Source: Janthinobacterium sp. 1_2014MBL_MicDiv (GTDB lineage Bacteria > Pseudomonadota > Gammaproteobacteria > Burkholderiales > Burkholderiaceae_D). Taken from it: DNA of 64,000 bases. Made by a program: the position numbers and the translations under genes. Every line of letters starts with the position of its first letter. Positions within the stretch are counted from its first letter, which is position 1. Below the pieces are notes generated by a model. It had not been told where the DNA came from and did not search any database. It was given only the letters and a program-made list of their open reading frames with translations. The DNA is taken from positions 1,116,001-1,180,000 of the forward strand of contig NZ_CP011319.1 of NCBI RefSeq assembly GCF_001865675.1, read 5' to 3'. Below are positions 44,064 through 53,115 of the stretch, piece by piece.

Positions 44064-45935
44064 TCAGCGCGCCTGCAGGATGGCCGACAGGCGGTCGCGC
44101 GTGCCGGCGATGCGCTCCAGTTGCGGATACTTCAGGCCGCCATGGTAGTCGAGCGCCACCGTCTGGAATTGCTTGCCCTTCCTGACCAGCAAGTTGATCG
44201 GCTGCTTGCCCTCCCTGGCCGCCTGGATCGCCGCCTTCAGGAGCTTGGGCGTGTACGCCGTGCCATTCACGGCCAGCAAGGTCGTGTTGCCCGACAGGCC
44301 GGCCTGGAAGGCGGGGCCGTCCCACAGCAGCTTGCCGATCTTGCCCTCCTTGTCGACGCTCAAACCCAGCGAATACGTCAGGTCCGTGCTCTTGCCGCGC
44401 TCTTCCGTCGCTTTCATGAACGGTGTCGGCGTGTCGCGGTAGACCAGTTTCCAGCCGGCGCGGGCCAGGCCGTCGAGCGGCGCGCCGGGGCCATGGCCGT
44501 CCAGGCGGCTGCGCAGAAAACGTGCCCAGTCGTGCGGCTGCACGGCGTTCAGGGCCGCCACCACGTCGTCGAAGGTGTAGGGCAGGGGCGTGGTGCTGCC
44601 ATCCTGCACGCCGAAGAAGGCGCGCGCGAAATCGTCGAGCGAACGGCGTTCGCCCGACAGTTCGCGGATGGTGGTGTCGACGTCGAGCCACACCAGCGCC
44701 CCTTCCATGTAGTAATCTTCATCGCGCTGCCAGCTGCCCCAGCCGATGGGACGGCGGCCATTGATGATGGGATCGTTGGTCGTGTCCTGCATGGCGCGCC
44801 AGCTGCGCCCGGGCATCACGTCATACTGGGCCGCCGTCGCCGCGAACAGGTCGCGCATATTGGCCGGCGCCACCAGGCCGGAGCGGGCCGCCAGCACATT
44901 GCCCCAGTACTGCGTCTGGCCTTCATACACCCACAGCAGGCTGTTTTGCAGCGGCGTGTTGAAATCCGGCGTGTCCTGCCCGCCCGGACGGCGGAACTTG
45001 CCATTCCACGAATGCGCGAGTTCGTGCGGCAGCAGCACGCGGCCCGCCTCGTTCTTGTCCCAGTCGCTGAAATAGCCGGGCTTGACGCCGTTTTCGCTCG
45101 ATTGCAGGTGCTCGCGGCCGATGCCGCCGAACTCGTCGCTCAAGGCCAGCAAAAAATCATAGTGGCGGTAATGGCGCGAAGCGAACAATTTATAGGCTTG
45201 CTGCAGCATGGCGCGGTGCTTCTCGACTTGCTGCGGTGTCGCTTCCAGGCTGTCGGCGCTGTCGGCCATCACGTTCAGGTGCACGGGGACTTTGGCGCCC
45301 GGATCGAGGTCGATGCGCTCGAAATGGCGTCCGGCAAAGACGGGTGAGTCGACCAGGGTGTCGAGATCCAGCGGTTCGAAATCGACTTGCTGGCTGGCCG
45401 GCGTGGCCGCACGCGCGCGCACTTCCAGGGCGCTGGCAAATTCCCAGCCGGCCGGCAGGGTCAAGCTGGGCTGCACGACGATGTCGCGCGCGGCCCGTCC
45501 GGCCGGATACAGGGTCATCGCATGCCATTGCACGCCCAGCATGGCGCTTGTCATGGTGATGCGGCCCTGGCTGGCGTCGACGGGCGAGAGGAACTGGTAT
45601 TGCGCTTCCACGGCCGTGGCGCCGGGTGGCACGTCGAGGTGGAAGGCGAACATGTTGACGGGGTCGCGCCGCCATTCCAGGGGCTGGCCGTTGGCGGACA
45701 GGCGCAGGCCGGCCAGCTGGTTCAGCGGCCCGCTGGGGCCGTGGTTGCCCGGCACCCATTGCGGATAGAGCAGGGTCAGCTTGCCGGGCGCGGCCGGGAT
45801 GCTCTCGCGGATGCTGAAAATCTGCTGCGCCACGTTGCTGGCGTCCACATGCAGGACGATGGGCGCGGGTGAGGCGGCCTGGGCCGCACTGGCAGCGAGG
45901 AAGATCAAGGACAAACACAGGAGGGAACGGGACAT
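44064..45935 (-). CDS. M61 glycyl aminopeptidase-family metallopeptidase
   Basis: A 623-residue secreted or periplasmic peptidase. Signal peptide with cleavage after ASAAQA. The M61 N-terminal domain is followed by the zinc site HELAHSW (H304, E305, H308) and the third ligand in LLWVYEGQTQYW. A C-terminal PDZ-like domain (about 500-600, SYSLGLSVDKEGKIGKLL) ends the protein, as in the M61 family. Role in peptide turnover is inferred. Its promoter region faces the heat-shock gene 353 bases away. Confidence 0.93.
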   Translation of the reverse strand: MSRSLLCLSLIFLAASAAQAASPAPIVLHVDASNVAQQIFSIRESIPAAPGKLTLLYPQWVPGNHGPSGPLNQLAGLRLSANGQPLEWRRDPVNMFAFHLDVPPGATAVEAQYQFLSPVDASQGRITMTSAMLGVQWHAMTLYPAGRAARDIVVQPSLTLPAGWEFASALEVRARAATPASQQVDFEPLDLDTLVDSPVFAGRHFERIDLDPGAKVPVHLNVMADSADSLEATPQQVEKHRAMLQQAYKLFASRHYRHYDFLLALSDEFGGIGREHLQSSENGVKPGYFSDWDKNEAGRVLLPHELAHSWNGKFRRPGGQDTPDFNTPLQNSLLWVYEGQTQYWGNVLAARSGLVAPANMRDLFAATAAQYDVMPGRSWRAMQDTTNDPIINGRRPIGWGSWQRDEDYYMEGALVWLDVDTTIRELSGERRSLDDFARAFFGVQDGSTTPLPYTFDDVVAALNAVQPHDWARFLRSRLDGHGPGAPLDGLARAGWKLVYRDTPTPFMKATEERGKSTDLTYSLGLSVDKEGKIGKLLWDGPAFQAGLSGNTTLLAVNGTAYTPKLLKAAIQAAREGKQPINLLVRKGKQFQTVALDYHGGLKYPQLERIAGTRDRLSAILQAR

Positions 45936-46193
45936 GTGGCGGCGGGCTGGGGTGGCAAAGGGGCAGTATAAGTAATCCTCGGGAAAATTTTGTGAAATTG
46001 TGACAAACAGAGCCGGACGCCATGCAAGGCGGCCGCCGCGACGCGGTGCGAGTACGGCCAGCGGTGGGCAACACCGCAGGGCGCCCGTTATGGAAGCCAG
46101 AAGTCACCGTAATGTATTGGGGGTTACTGCGCATCGTGTAAAAATTCTTACAAATTCAGGGGCGTCTGGGGCGTTTTGCGCCGATTTCAAGGC

Positions 46194-46221
46194 CTTGAAA
46201 GGGGCTCGAATGGACGTATAT
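46194..46221 (+). promoter_or_regulatory. Sigma-32-like promoter of the Hsp20 gene
   Basis: CTTGAAA (46194-46200), 13 bases, then ACGTATAT (46214-46221). The -35 matches the heat-shock consensus exactly, the -10 partly. It is the only clear promoter in the 353-base gap between the M61 gene and Hsp20; the rest of that gap shows no other feature. Confidence 0.6.
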
Positions 46222-46230
46222 CGGTAGCAA

Positions 46231-46266
46231 GCGGATGCTCATGGTGAGGTCCGCGATACTTATCGC
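46231..46266 (+). promoter_or_regulatory. 5'-UTR hairpins ahead of Hsp20, possible RNA thermometer
   Basis: Two overlapping stems: GCGGA/TCCGC (46231-46254) and GCGATA-CT-TATCGC (46253-46266). They share bases and end 8 bases before the SD AAGGAT. They could hide the SD at low temperature as ROSE elements do, but pairing to the SD itself was not shown. Confidence 0.35.
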
Positions 46267-46288
46267 TTAACTGAAAGGATATTTAATC

Positions 46289-46750
46289 ATGCGTACTTTT
46301 GACCTTGCTCCTCTGTATCGTTCCGCCATTGGCTTCGACCGTCTGGCACAGCTGCTCAACGAACAGCGCGCCGATGCGCAGCCGAGCTATCCACCGTACA
46401 ACATCGAACTGGTGTCGGAAGATAAATACCGGATCGTGATGGCATTGGCCGGCTTCTCCCGCGAAGAGATCGATATCATCACGGAACGCGATTCGCTGCA
46501 CGTCACGGGCCGCAAGCAGAAAGATGGCGTCGAGCGCACCTTCTTGCACCGCGGTATCGCCGCCCGCGATTTCGAACAGCGCTTCCAGCTGGCCAACCAT
46601 GTGAAGGTCACGGGCGCCACGTTTGAAAACGGCATGCTGACCATCGACCTGGTGCGCGAAGTGCCCGAAGCGCTGAAACCGCGCAAGATCGAGATCGAAG
46701 CCGGCAGCACGGCCACCGTCAGCGCGCTGGAACAGCGCCAGGCGGCCTAG
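46289..46750 (+). CDS. Small heat-shock protein (Hsp20/IbpA-like)
   Basis: A 153-residue chaperone that holds unfolding proteins. MRTFDLAPLYRSAIGFDRL and YPPYNIELVSEDKYRIVMALAGF are typical of IbpA-type alpha-crystallin proteins; the domain runs about 38-130 with GRKQKDGVERTFLHRGIA and FENGMLTIDL. The IxI-like tail IEIEAG is present. SD AAGGAT 8 bases upstream; sigma-32-like promoter and hairpins precede it. Confidence 0.95.
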   Translation: MRTFDLAPLYRSAIGFDRLAQLLNEQRADAQPSYPPYNIELVSEDKYRIVMALAGFSREEIDIITERDSLHVTGRKQKDGVERTFLHRGIAARDFEQRFQLANHVKVTGATFENGMLTIDLVREVPEALKPRKIEIEAGSTATVSALEQRQAA

Positions 46751-46817
46751 GCTGACCCAGGCGCCCCTGCGGGCGCTTGAGCGGGCGGGAGGGTTCCGCC
46801 CTCCCATGCAGTAGAAT

Positions 46818-46840
46818 ACTGGCCGGTTTATCCGGCCAGT
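46818..46840 (+). terminator. Hairpin between Hsp20 and the DegQ-type gene
   Basis: ACTGGCCGG-TTTAT-CCGGCCAGT is a perfect 9-bp stem with no T-run, in the 285-base gap. It may block transcription or protect an mRNA end. A second stem GCGCCC/GGGCGC (46761-46776) lies nearer the Hsp20 stop. Confidence 0.35.
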
Positions 46841-47035
46841 GTTGCGTCTGCACCCATGACAGCATTCCCCCTTTGTGACATTTTTCCGTGCAGCTGCCCA
46901 TGCATGCGGAACGCAGGATTAAGCCATGCTTAAAGGCGCAAATGCCTGTTTCCAAATGGAAAAATGTTAAGCACCGCCTAAGACTCGTGGCCCAATATTG
47001 CATACATCAAAATCTCATTGAATGAGGAGCAATTC

Positions 47036-48544
47036 ATGGAACAGCAAGCGAATAACGCATCTCTCAAGATCAAACGCACCGTAGCCGCGCTGGCCGCGAT
47101 CGGTGTGCTGGGCGCCGGTGGCGCCATGGTCGTACATCAGAACAATGCCGGTGCGAATGCCGCGGCGCCAGCCGCCCCCGTGGCTGCCGCTGTCGCGCCC
47201 GTCGCCGCCGCGCCGCTGGTGGCCTTGCCGGACTTTAGCCAGATCGCCGCGCGCAACAGCCCGGCCGTGGTGAACATCAGCGTAACGGGCAGCACCAAGG
47301 TCGCGTATGACCCATCGGCCCAGGCTGGCAACGACGACTTCGGCAACGATCCCTTCTTCGAATTCTTCCGTCGCTTCCAGGGCCCGCAAGGGGGACAGCG
47401 CGGCGGCCGCGACGTGCCCACGCACGGCCTCGGTTCCGGCTTCATCGTCAGTCCGGACGGCATCATCATGACGAATGCCCACGTGGTGCGCGATGCGCGC
47501 GAAGTGACCGTCAAGCTCAACGACCGCCGCGAATTCCGCGCCAAGGTGCTGGGCACGGATCCGAAGACCGATATCGCCGTGCTGAAGATCGACGCCAACA
47601 ACCTGCCCATCGTGCCGCTCGGCCATTCGAGCGACCTGAAAGTGGGCGAATGGGTGCTGGCCATCGGTTCGCCGTATGGTTTCGACAGCACGGTGACGGC
47701 CGGCGTGGTCAGCGCCAAGGGCCGTTCCCTGCCTGACGACAGCAATGTGCCCTTCATCCAGACCGACGTCGCGGTGAACCCCGGCAACTCGGGCGGTCCG
47801 CTGTTCAACACGCGCGGCGAAGTGGTCGGCATCAATTCGCAGATCTACAGCCAGACGGGCGGCTTCCAGGGCCTGTCGTTCGCCATTCCGATCGACCTGG
47901 CCAGCCGCATCAAGGACCAGATCGTCGCCACGGGCAAGGCCAGCCACGCCAAGCTGGGCGTGACGGTGCAGGAAGTCAACCAGGGCTTTGCCGACTCGTT
48001 CAAGCTGGCCACGCCGGAAGGCGCGCTGGTCGCCAACGTGGAGCGCGGCAGCCCGGCCGACAAGGCGGGCCTGAAGTCGGGCGACGTGGTGCGCAAGGTA
48101 AATGGCCAGCGCATCGTTGCCTCGGCCGACTTGCCGGCGCTGGTGGGCACTTCCTTGCCAGGCGACAAGATCAACATGGATGTCTGGCGCGACGGCAAGA
48201 TCGTCAGCCTGACGGCCACGCTGGGCAACGCGGCCGACAAGGTGGCCGAAGTGGCGAAGAGCGACAGCGCCGCCGGCAAGGTGAAACTGGGCCTGGCCCT
48301 GCGTCCGTTACAATCGGATGAAAAACGCGAGGCGGGCATCAGCGCCGGCCTGCTGGTGGAAGATGCGGGCGGCGCTGCGGCCAATGCCGGGGTGCAGCCG
48401 GGCGACGTGCTATTGTCGGTCAATGGCCGTCCCGTCAATACCGTCGAGCAGGTGCGCGACGTCGTCGACAAGTCCGCCAAGTCGGTGGCCTTGCTGATAC
48501 AGCGTGGCCCCGATAAGATCTTCATTCCCGTGCGCCTCGGTTGA
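47036..48544 (+). CDS. DegQ/MucD-type periplasmic serine protease
   Basis: A 502-residue envelope protease. The N-terminal helix (about 14-33) is followed by an Ala/Pro linker, then a trypsin-like domain with the triad H149 (TNAHVV), D179 (DPKTDIAVL) and S252 (NPGNSGGPL), and two PDZ domains (about 300-390 and 410-500). It degrades misfolded periplasmic proteins. ATG 47036 with GAGGAG upstream; the earlier in-frame start at 47018 is rejected. It is followed by a two-component system and may share its control. Confidence 0.95.
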   Translation: MEQQANNASLKIKRTVAALAAIGVLGAGGAMVVHQNNAGANAAAPAAPVAAAVAPVAAAPLVALPDFSQIAARNSPAVVNISVTGSTKVAYDPSAQAGNDDFGNDPFFEFFRRFQGPQGGQRGGRDVPTHGLGSGFIVSPDGIIMTNAHVVRDAREVTVKLNDRREFRAKVLGTDPKTDIAVLKIDANNLPIVPLGHSSDLKVGEWVLAIGSPYGFDSTVTAGVVSAKGRSLPDDSNVPFIQTDVAVNPGNSGGPLFNTRGEVVGINSQIYSQTGGFQGLSFAIPIDLASRIKDQIVATGKASHAKLGVTVQEVNQGFADSFKLATPEGALVANVERGSPADKAGLKSGDVVRKVNGQRIVASADLPALVGTSLPGDKINMDVWRDGKIVSLTATLGNAADKVAEVAKSDSAAGKVKLGLALRPLQSDEKREAGISAGLLVEDAGGAAANAGVQPGDVLLSVNGRPVNTVEQVRDVVDKSAKSVALLIQRGPDKIFIPVRLG

Positions 48545-48595
48545 TCTGGCGCAGGATGCAAGGTCGATAAAACAGTGAATATGAAGGAGTAGGGC

Positions 48596-49255
48596 ATGCG
48601 GCTATTGCTGGTGGAAGACGATACGATGATCGGCGAGGTAGTGCTCGACTTGCTGCGCGCCGAGCATTACGCGGTGGACTGGGTCAAGGATGGCGACATG
48701 GCCGATACGGCCCTGCAAACGCAAACCTATGACCTGGTGCTGCTGGACCTGGGCTTGCCGCGCAAGGATGGTCTCGATGTGCTGCGTTCGATGCGTTTGC
48801 GCAAACTCGACACGCCGGTGCTCGTGGCCACGGCGCGCGACGCCGTCGAGCAGCGCATCGCGGGACTCGACGCGGGCGCCGACGATTACGTGTTGAAGCC
48901 GTATGACCTCGATGAGTTGTTGGCGCGCATACGCGCCTTGCTGCGGCGCGCCTCGGGACGGCCGGAACCGATCTTCGAGCACCAGGGCGTGTCCATCAAT
49001 CCGCTGACGCGCGAAGTGATCGCCGATGGCCATCCCGTCAACCTGTCGGCGCGCGAGTGGGCCGTGCTCGAAGCGCTGATCGCGCGCCCCGGCATCGTGC
49101 TGTCGCGCGCGCAGCTGGAAGAAAAGCTGTACAGCTGGAAGGATGAAGTCAACAGCAATGCCGTGGAAGTGTATATCCACGGCTTGCGCAAGAAGCTGGG
49201 CAGCGACCTGATCCAGAACGTGCGCGGCCTCGGCTACATGGTGCCCAAGGCATGA
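48596..49255 (+). CDS. OmpR-family response regulator (QseB/PmrA-like)
   Basis: 219 residues: receiver with D51 (LLDLGLPRKDGLDVL) and acidic pair in LVEDD, then a winged helix (about 125-218, NLSAREWAVLEALIARPG and DLIQNVRGLGYMV). Its stop overlaps the kinase gene as ATGA, so the two act as a pair. ATG 48596 has GGAGTAG upstream. Confidence 0.94.
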   Translation: MRLLLVEDDTMIGEVVLDLLRAEHYAVDWVKDGDMADTALQTQTYDLVLLDLGLPRKDGLDVLRSMRLRKLDTPVLVATARDAVEQRIAGLDAGADDYVLKPYDLDELLARIRALLRRASGRPEPIFEHQGVSINPLTREVIADGHPVNLSAREWAVLEALIARPGIVLSRAQLEEKLYSWKDEVNSNAVEVYIHGLRKKLGSDLIQNVRGLGYMVPKA

Positions 49256-50595
49256 GGATGAAGGTCACGGTGACGCACTCGCTGCGCGGCCGTCTGCTGT
49301 GGTTTTTGCTGGCGGCCATCATCATGGCGGCCCTGGCGCAGGCGTCGATCGCCTACCGCAGCGCCCTGTACGACGCCGACCAGATCTTCGATTACCACAT
49401 GCAGCAGATGGCCCTGTCGCTGCGCTCCGGCGCGCCGCTGGCCAACCATGCGCAAGCCTTGCCGGCCGATCCCGTCAACAACGACATGGTGGTGCAGGTA
49501 TGGACGCCGGATGGCGTGCAGGTGTTCCGTTCGATCACGCGCGCGGAACTGCCGCAGCGCGCCGTGCTGGGCTTTTCCAATGTGAAGGCCAACGGCACCA
49601 CTTACCGCATCTTTTCCGTGCAGACCAGTTCCCAGACCGTGCAGATCGCCCAGGACATGGCCGTGCGCAAGCGCATGGCCGGCAGCCTGGCGCTGCGCAC
49701 GGTGGGTCCCATCGCGCTGATGGCGCCGATTTTGATGCTGGTCGTGTGGTGGGTGGTCAGCGGTTCGCTGGCGCCCGTCTCGCGCGTGCGCAAGCAGGTG
49801 GCGGCGCGCCAGGCGGACGACTTGTCGCCCGTCTCGGAAGCGGGCTTGCCCGACGAAGTGCGGCCGCTCGTGCATGAACTGAACCTGCTGTTCGGGCGCG
49901 TGAAGACGGCGTTCGACGCGCAGCAGCATTTCGTCGCCGACGCCGCGCATGAATTGCGTACCCCGCTGGCGGCCCTGAAACTGCAGGTATTGAGCCTGGA
50001 GCGGGCCGAATCGGCGGACAAGCGCAGCCTGGCGATTTCCCGCGTGAGCGCCGGCATCGAGCGGGCCACGCGCCTGGTCGAACAGCTGCTGGTGCTGGCG
50101 CGCCAGGAAGCGAGCGCCGCCAGCGGCGACCAGCTGCAGGCGGTGGACTTGAACGACGTCGTCAAGCGGGCGCTGGGCGACATGGCGGGCATCGCGCAGG
50201 CGCGCAAGATCGACCTGGGCCTGCACCACATGGACCCGGCCAAGGTGGCCGGCCAGGCCGACGCCCTCAACATCATGCTGCGCAACCTGGTCGACAACGC
50301 CATCAAGTACACGCCCCAGGGTGGCACGGTCGACATCGACTTGCGCGCCAGTCCCGTCGGCGTGACGCTGTCGGTGGAAGACAGCGGCCCCGGCATCCCG
50401 CCCGAGGAGCGCGAGCGCGTCTTCAGCCGTTTCTACCGCGTGCCGGGCACGGACGCCAATGGCAGCGGCCTGGGGCTGGCCATCATCAAGGCCATTGCCG
50501 AACGCCACGGCGCGCGCCTGGTGCTGGACAAGTCCGAACGCCTGGGCGGCCTGTGCGTGCGCGTGGAGTTTCCGCTTCGGCCAGTGAAAACGTGA
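49252..50595 (+). CDS. QseC/PmrB-like sensor histidine kinase
   Basis: A 447-residue inner-membrane sensor. Two helices (about 14-32 and 150-170) enclose a periplasmic domain (about 33-149); a HAMP-like linker leads to HisKA with H233 in DAAHELRTPLAAL and a HATPase with NLVDNAIKYTPQGG and VEDSGPGIPP plus GSGLGLAI. All catalytic motifs are intact. It probably senses an envelope or metal signal; by context it may serve the adjacent DegQ-type protease. Confidence 0.94.
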   Translation: MRMKVTVTHSLRGRLLWFLLAAIIMAALAQASIAYRSALYDADQIFDYHMQQMALSLRSGAPLANHAQALPADPVNNDMVVQVWTPDGVQVFRSITRAELPQRAVLGFSNVKANGTTYRIFSVQTSSQTVQIAQDMAVRKRMAGSLALRTVGPIALMAPILMLVVWWVVSGSLAPVSRVRKQVAARQADDLSPVSEAGLPDEVRPLVHELNLLFGRVKTAFDAQQHFVADAAHELRTPLAALKLQVLSLERAESADKRSLAISRVSAGIERATRLVEQLLVLARQEASAASGDQLQAVDLNDVVKRALGDMAGIAQARKIDLGLHHMDPAKVAGQADALNIMLRNLVDNAIKYTPQGGTVDIDLRASPVGVTLSVEDSGPGIPPEERERVFSRFYRVPGTDANGSGLGLAIIKAIAERHGARLVLDKSERLGGLCVRVEFPLRPVKT

Positions 50596-50644
50596 TTTCA
50601 TCGTAGGCGGCCGTATTACCGGAAAACGGTGCTGGCAAAGCTGG

Positions 50645-50703
50645 CGGCATTGAAATAAAAAAGCCTGGAATGAGATATTCCAGGCTTTTTTATTTCAATG
50701 CCG
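50645..50703. terminator. Bidirectional terminator, 27-bp perfect inverted repeat
   Basis: Left arm 50645-50671 and right arm 50677-50703 are perfect reverse complements with a 5-base loop (GAGAT). The inner part GCCTGGAAT/ATTCCAGGC is flanked by AAAAAA and TTTTTT, so it ends transcripts both from the kinase gene (+) and from the small gene at 50733 (-). Confidence 0.93.
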
Positions 50704-50732
50704 GATTCCGGATATATATATTCTGTGTACCG

Positions 50733-51062
50733 TCAGAATATGATGCCGGAGACATCTTCGCCATCGGACCAGCGCGTACACGTATTAGTGCCATACACGC
50801 TGATAACCTGGCCGCTTACCCGGGCAGCCAGCAGCATCGCCATTTGCTGTTTCCCCGTGGTCGATTTTTCATCGGCAATGATCCAGTAGGAATGGGTCGC
50901 GCAGGCGGGTTTTCCCGTGGCCTTATTTTCCATCTCAAAATAGATCATGCCATCGCTGGACCGAACGATCAGGTTCAGGACTTTTCCGCTTTGTTCCCCC
51001 GCATAGGCGATATTCGATTGCGTGGCGAATAGCAAAGCAAGCATGCTGATAAATTTATACAT
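50733..51062 (-). CDS. Small secreted protein, cysteine pair
   Basis: 109 residues with a signal peptide (MYKFISMLALLFATQSNIAYA). The mature part has KPACATHSYWIIADEKSTTG and VYGTNTCTRWSDGE, with two cysteines that could pair; it resembles a widespread group of small secreted hypotheticals with the GKxxxAxLLxA pattern. The gene is less GC-rich than its neighbours, so it may be acquired. No function known. Confidence 0.75.
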   Translation of the reverse strand: MYKFISMLALLFATQSNIAYAGEQSGKVLNLIVRSSDGMIYFEMENKATGKPACATHSYWIIADEKSTTGKQQMAMLLAARVSGQVISVYGTNTCTRWSDGEDVSGIIF

Positions 51063-51292
51063 GATATTTCTTGTATTTTAATTAAAGAAAATGATTCTAA
51101 GTTGTATTGATAATATTGAGCAAGCAATCTGCCGCTATTTTTACCGTTGCTGCAAGGCGAGACATTTCATGGTCGATACAGTGTGATGGCAGTTGCTCGA
51201 GCTTTGATTTTTTGTGCCGTGTGCATTGACGTATGCTGGCCATATCTATATTGTCTGCGCAACAACAGCAGCCATATCAGGGAGCAAGCAGC

Positions 51293-52441
51293 ATGAAGAA
51301 GATCGGATTTTCAGGAACACTCGACCCCATTACCAACGGCCATATGTGGGTGATCGGCGAGGCGCGTTCGCTTGCCGACGAGGTGATCGTCTTCCTGTCG
51401 CAAAACCCCGCCAAGAAACCGCAGTTTCCCGCCGAGGACCGCAAGCGCATCATCGAGCAGAGCGCGCGCGAGTGCGGCTGGGAGAATGTGCAGGTGGTCA
51501 TCGTCAAAGGGGATTACACGGCGCGCGCGGCGAAAAAGCACGGCTGCGACTACCTGATACGCGGCATCCGCACGACAGCCGATTTCGACTATGAAAACCT
51601 GATCCAGCAAACGAATGTGGACGTGCTGCAGGGCGCCAAGACCATTTTCGTGATGCCGCCGCGCGACCTCGGTTCCGTCAGCTCCAGCTTCGTCAAGGCG
51701 CTGGAAGGTCCCGTCGGCTGGAACTGGACCATGAAGAAATTCGTTCCCGGCCCCGCCTACCAGGCGTGGATCCTCGACTGCCTGCGCAAGGAATGGGAAG
51801 CGCTGTGGAATTACTCCAGCGCGGCCGAGGCCGAGATCGCCGTGTTTGACCACTGGTTCGCACACCTGACGGGACCGCAGGCCTATGGCGGCGTGGACCG
51901 CCATTATCACAACCTCGATCACCTGGTGCACGGCTTGTCCGAGATCCGTGTCTGGGCCGACAACAGCTATGCGGCCAAACGCGACAGCGCGCTGGTGAAG
52001 AAGGCATTCTGGTTCCACGACGCCGTCTACAGCCACGATGAAGACGCGCTGTATTCGAGCGAAGAGGCGAGCGCCCAGCTGTGGCTGGGCAGCGGCCTCG
52101 ATGCGGGCGACAATGCTGATGTAGCGCAACTGATCCGCGCCACCGACCACTTCCAGGCTTCCTCGATTACGCATGCGTTGAAGGATGTCATGCTCAGCGC
52201 CGACCTGGCCATCCTGGGCCAGGACGACGAAGTCTATCAAGCCTACACGCAAGCGATCGGCCGCGAATACGCGCACGTCGACCCCGTGCGCTTCAAGCAG
52301 CAACGGCGCTTGGCCCTGCAGCATTTAAGCGGCAAGGCGCAGGCGGGGCAGCTGTTTGGCGATGCGTATTTCGCCAGCCAGTACAACGAGCGGGCCATTG
52401 AAAACATGCAGAAAGAGATCGCGGCGCTGGCGGCGAGCTGA
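51293..52441 (+). CDS. CoaD-like adenylyltransferase fused to an HD hydrolase
   Basis: 382 residues. Residues 1-150 match pantetheine-phosphate adenylyltransferase: TLDPITNGHMWVI (TNGH at 14-17), LIRGIRTTADFDYE and SSSFVK (130-135). Residues 175-380 look like an HD-superfamily predicted phosphohydrolase (COG4339 type): RHYHNLDHLVHG and FWFHDAVYSHDEDA. Either it is the cell's CoaD with an added domain or a specialised nucleotidyltransferase; the cell's own CoaD is not in the window. ATG 51293 has GGGAG upstream; the longer frame at 51233 lacks it. Confidence 0.85.
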   Translation: MKKIGFSGTLDPITNGHMWVIGEARSLADEVIVFLSQNPAKKPQFPAEDRKRIIEQSARECGWENVQVVIVKGDYTARAAKKHGCDYLIRGIRTTADFDYENLIQQTNVDVLQGAKTIFVMPPRDLGSVSSSFVKALEGPVGWNWTMKKFVPGPAYQAWILDCLRKEWEALWNYSSAAEAEIAVFDHWFAHLTGPQAYGGVDRHYHNLDHLVHGLSEIRVWADNSYAAKRDSALVKKAFWFHDAVYSHDEDALYSSEEASAQLWLGSGLDAGDNADVAQLIRATDHFQASSITHALKDVMLSADLAILGQDDEVYQAYTQAIGREYAHVDPVRFKQQRRLALQHLSGKAQAGQLFGDAYFASQYNERAIENMQKEIAALAAS

Positions 52442-52443
52442 GT

Positions 52444-53049
52444 TTAACGGCAGGCGGCCGCCGCGTGCGCCAGCGCATCCTCGAGCCGGTCATTGCCCCA
52501 GAATAGCTCGCCCGCGCTGATGAAGCTGGGCGCGCCAAACAGCTTCAGCGCCTGCGCCTGACCAGTCTGGCGGCGCAGGCGCAGCTTGTTGTCCTGTGTC
52601 AAAGCCCGCGCCAGGATGGCCGGTGCGTCCAGCCCCAGTTCCGTTAATGCCTCGCTGACCGCTTCGACGTTGTCGATCTCGCGGTCCGCGGCAAAATTCA
52701 TCGTCATCATGCGCTGCGCAAACGGCGCGATCCAGCCCTGGTCGGCACCGACGAGGGCCACGCGCATGGGCAGCAGGGCGGTGCGGGGGAAGGTGCCGGG
52801 CTGGCGCCACGGCAAGCCATATTTCTCGCATAGGCGCGCCATGTCGCGCCACATGTAGTCGCCCTTGATTTTTTGCACAACGAAGGGCGACGTTTCCCAT
52901 CCCAGGGCCTTGAAGACGACGCCCAGCAGGAAAGGCTTCCAGACGACGTCAACGTTCTGCTCACGCGCCAGCGCCTCGATGCGCATGGCGCTCAGGTAGC
53001 TGTAGTTGCTGCCGAAATCGAACCAGAATTCCAGTGTGGGCATAGTCAT
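52444..53049 (-). CDS. 2-hydroxychromene-2-carboxylate isomerase (DsbA family)
   Basis: A 201-residue thioredoxin-fold isomerase of the HCCA/kappa-GST group: FWFDFGSNYSYLSAMRIEAL at the start, WKPFLLGVVFKALGW, and FGAPSFISAGELFWGNDRL near the C-terminus. The CxxC of oxidoreductases is missing, with S at the active-site position (DFGSNYSYL), as in isomerases. Converges with the CoaD-HD gene (2 bases between stops). No aromatic degradation cluster is nearby. Confidence 0.9.
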   Translation of the reverse strand: MTMPTLEFWFDFGSNYSYLSAMRIEALAREQNVDVVWKPFLLGVVFKALGWETSPFVVQKIKGDYMWRDMARLCEKYGLPWRQPGTFPRTALLPMRVALVGADQGWIAPFAQRMMTMNFAADREIDNVEAVSEALTELGLDAPAILARALTQDNKLRLRRQTGQAQALKLFGAPSFISAGELFWGNDRLEDALAHAAAACR

Positions 53050-53115
53050 GACATCTCACCATGTGGCCGTTCAGGTTTCATCGTAGATGGATTGCAGGAT
53101 GGTGAAACGATGGTT

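Noticed and set aside
47018..47035. Earlier in-frame start of the DegQ-type protease
   Set aside because: The GAGGAG ribosome binding site lies after it, next to the ATG at 47036.
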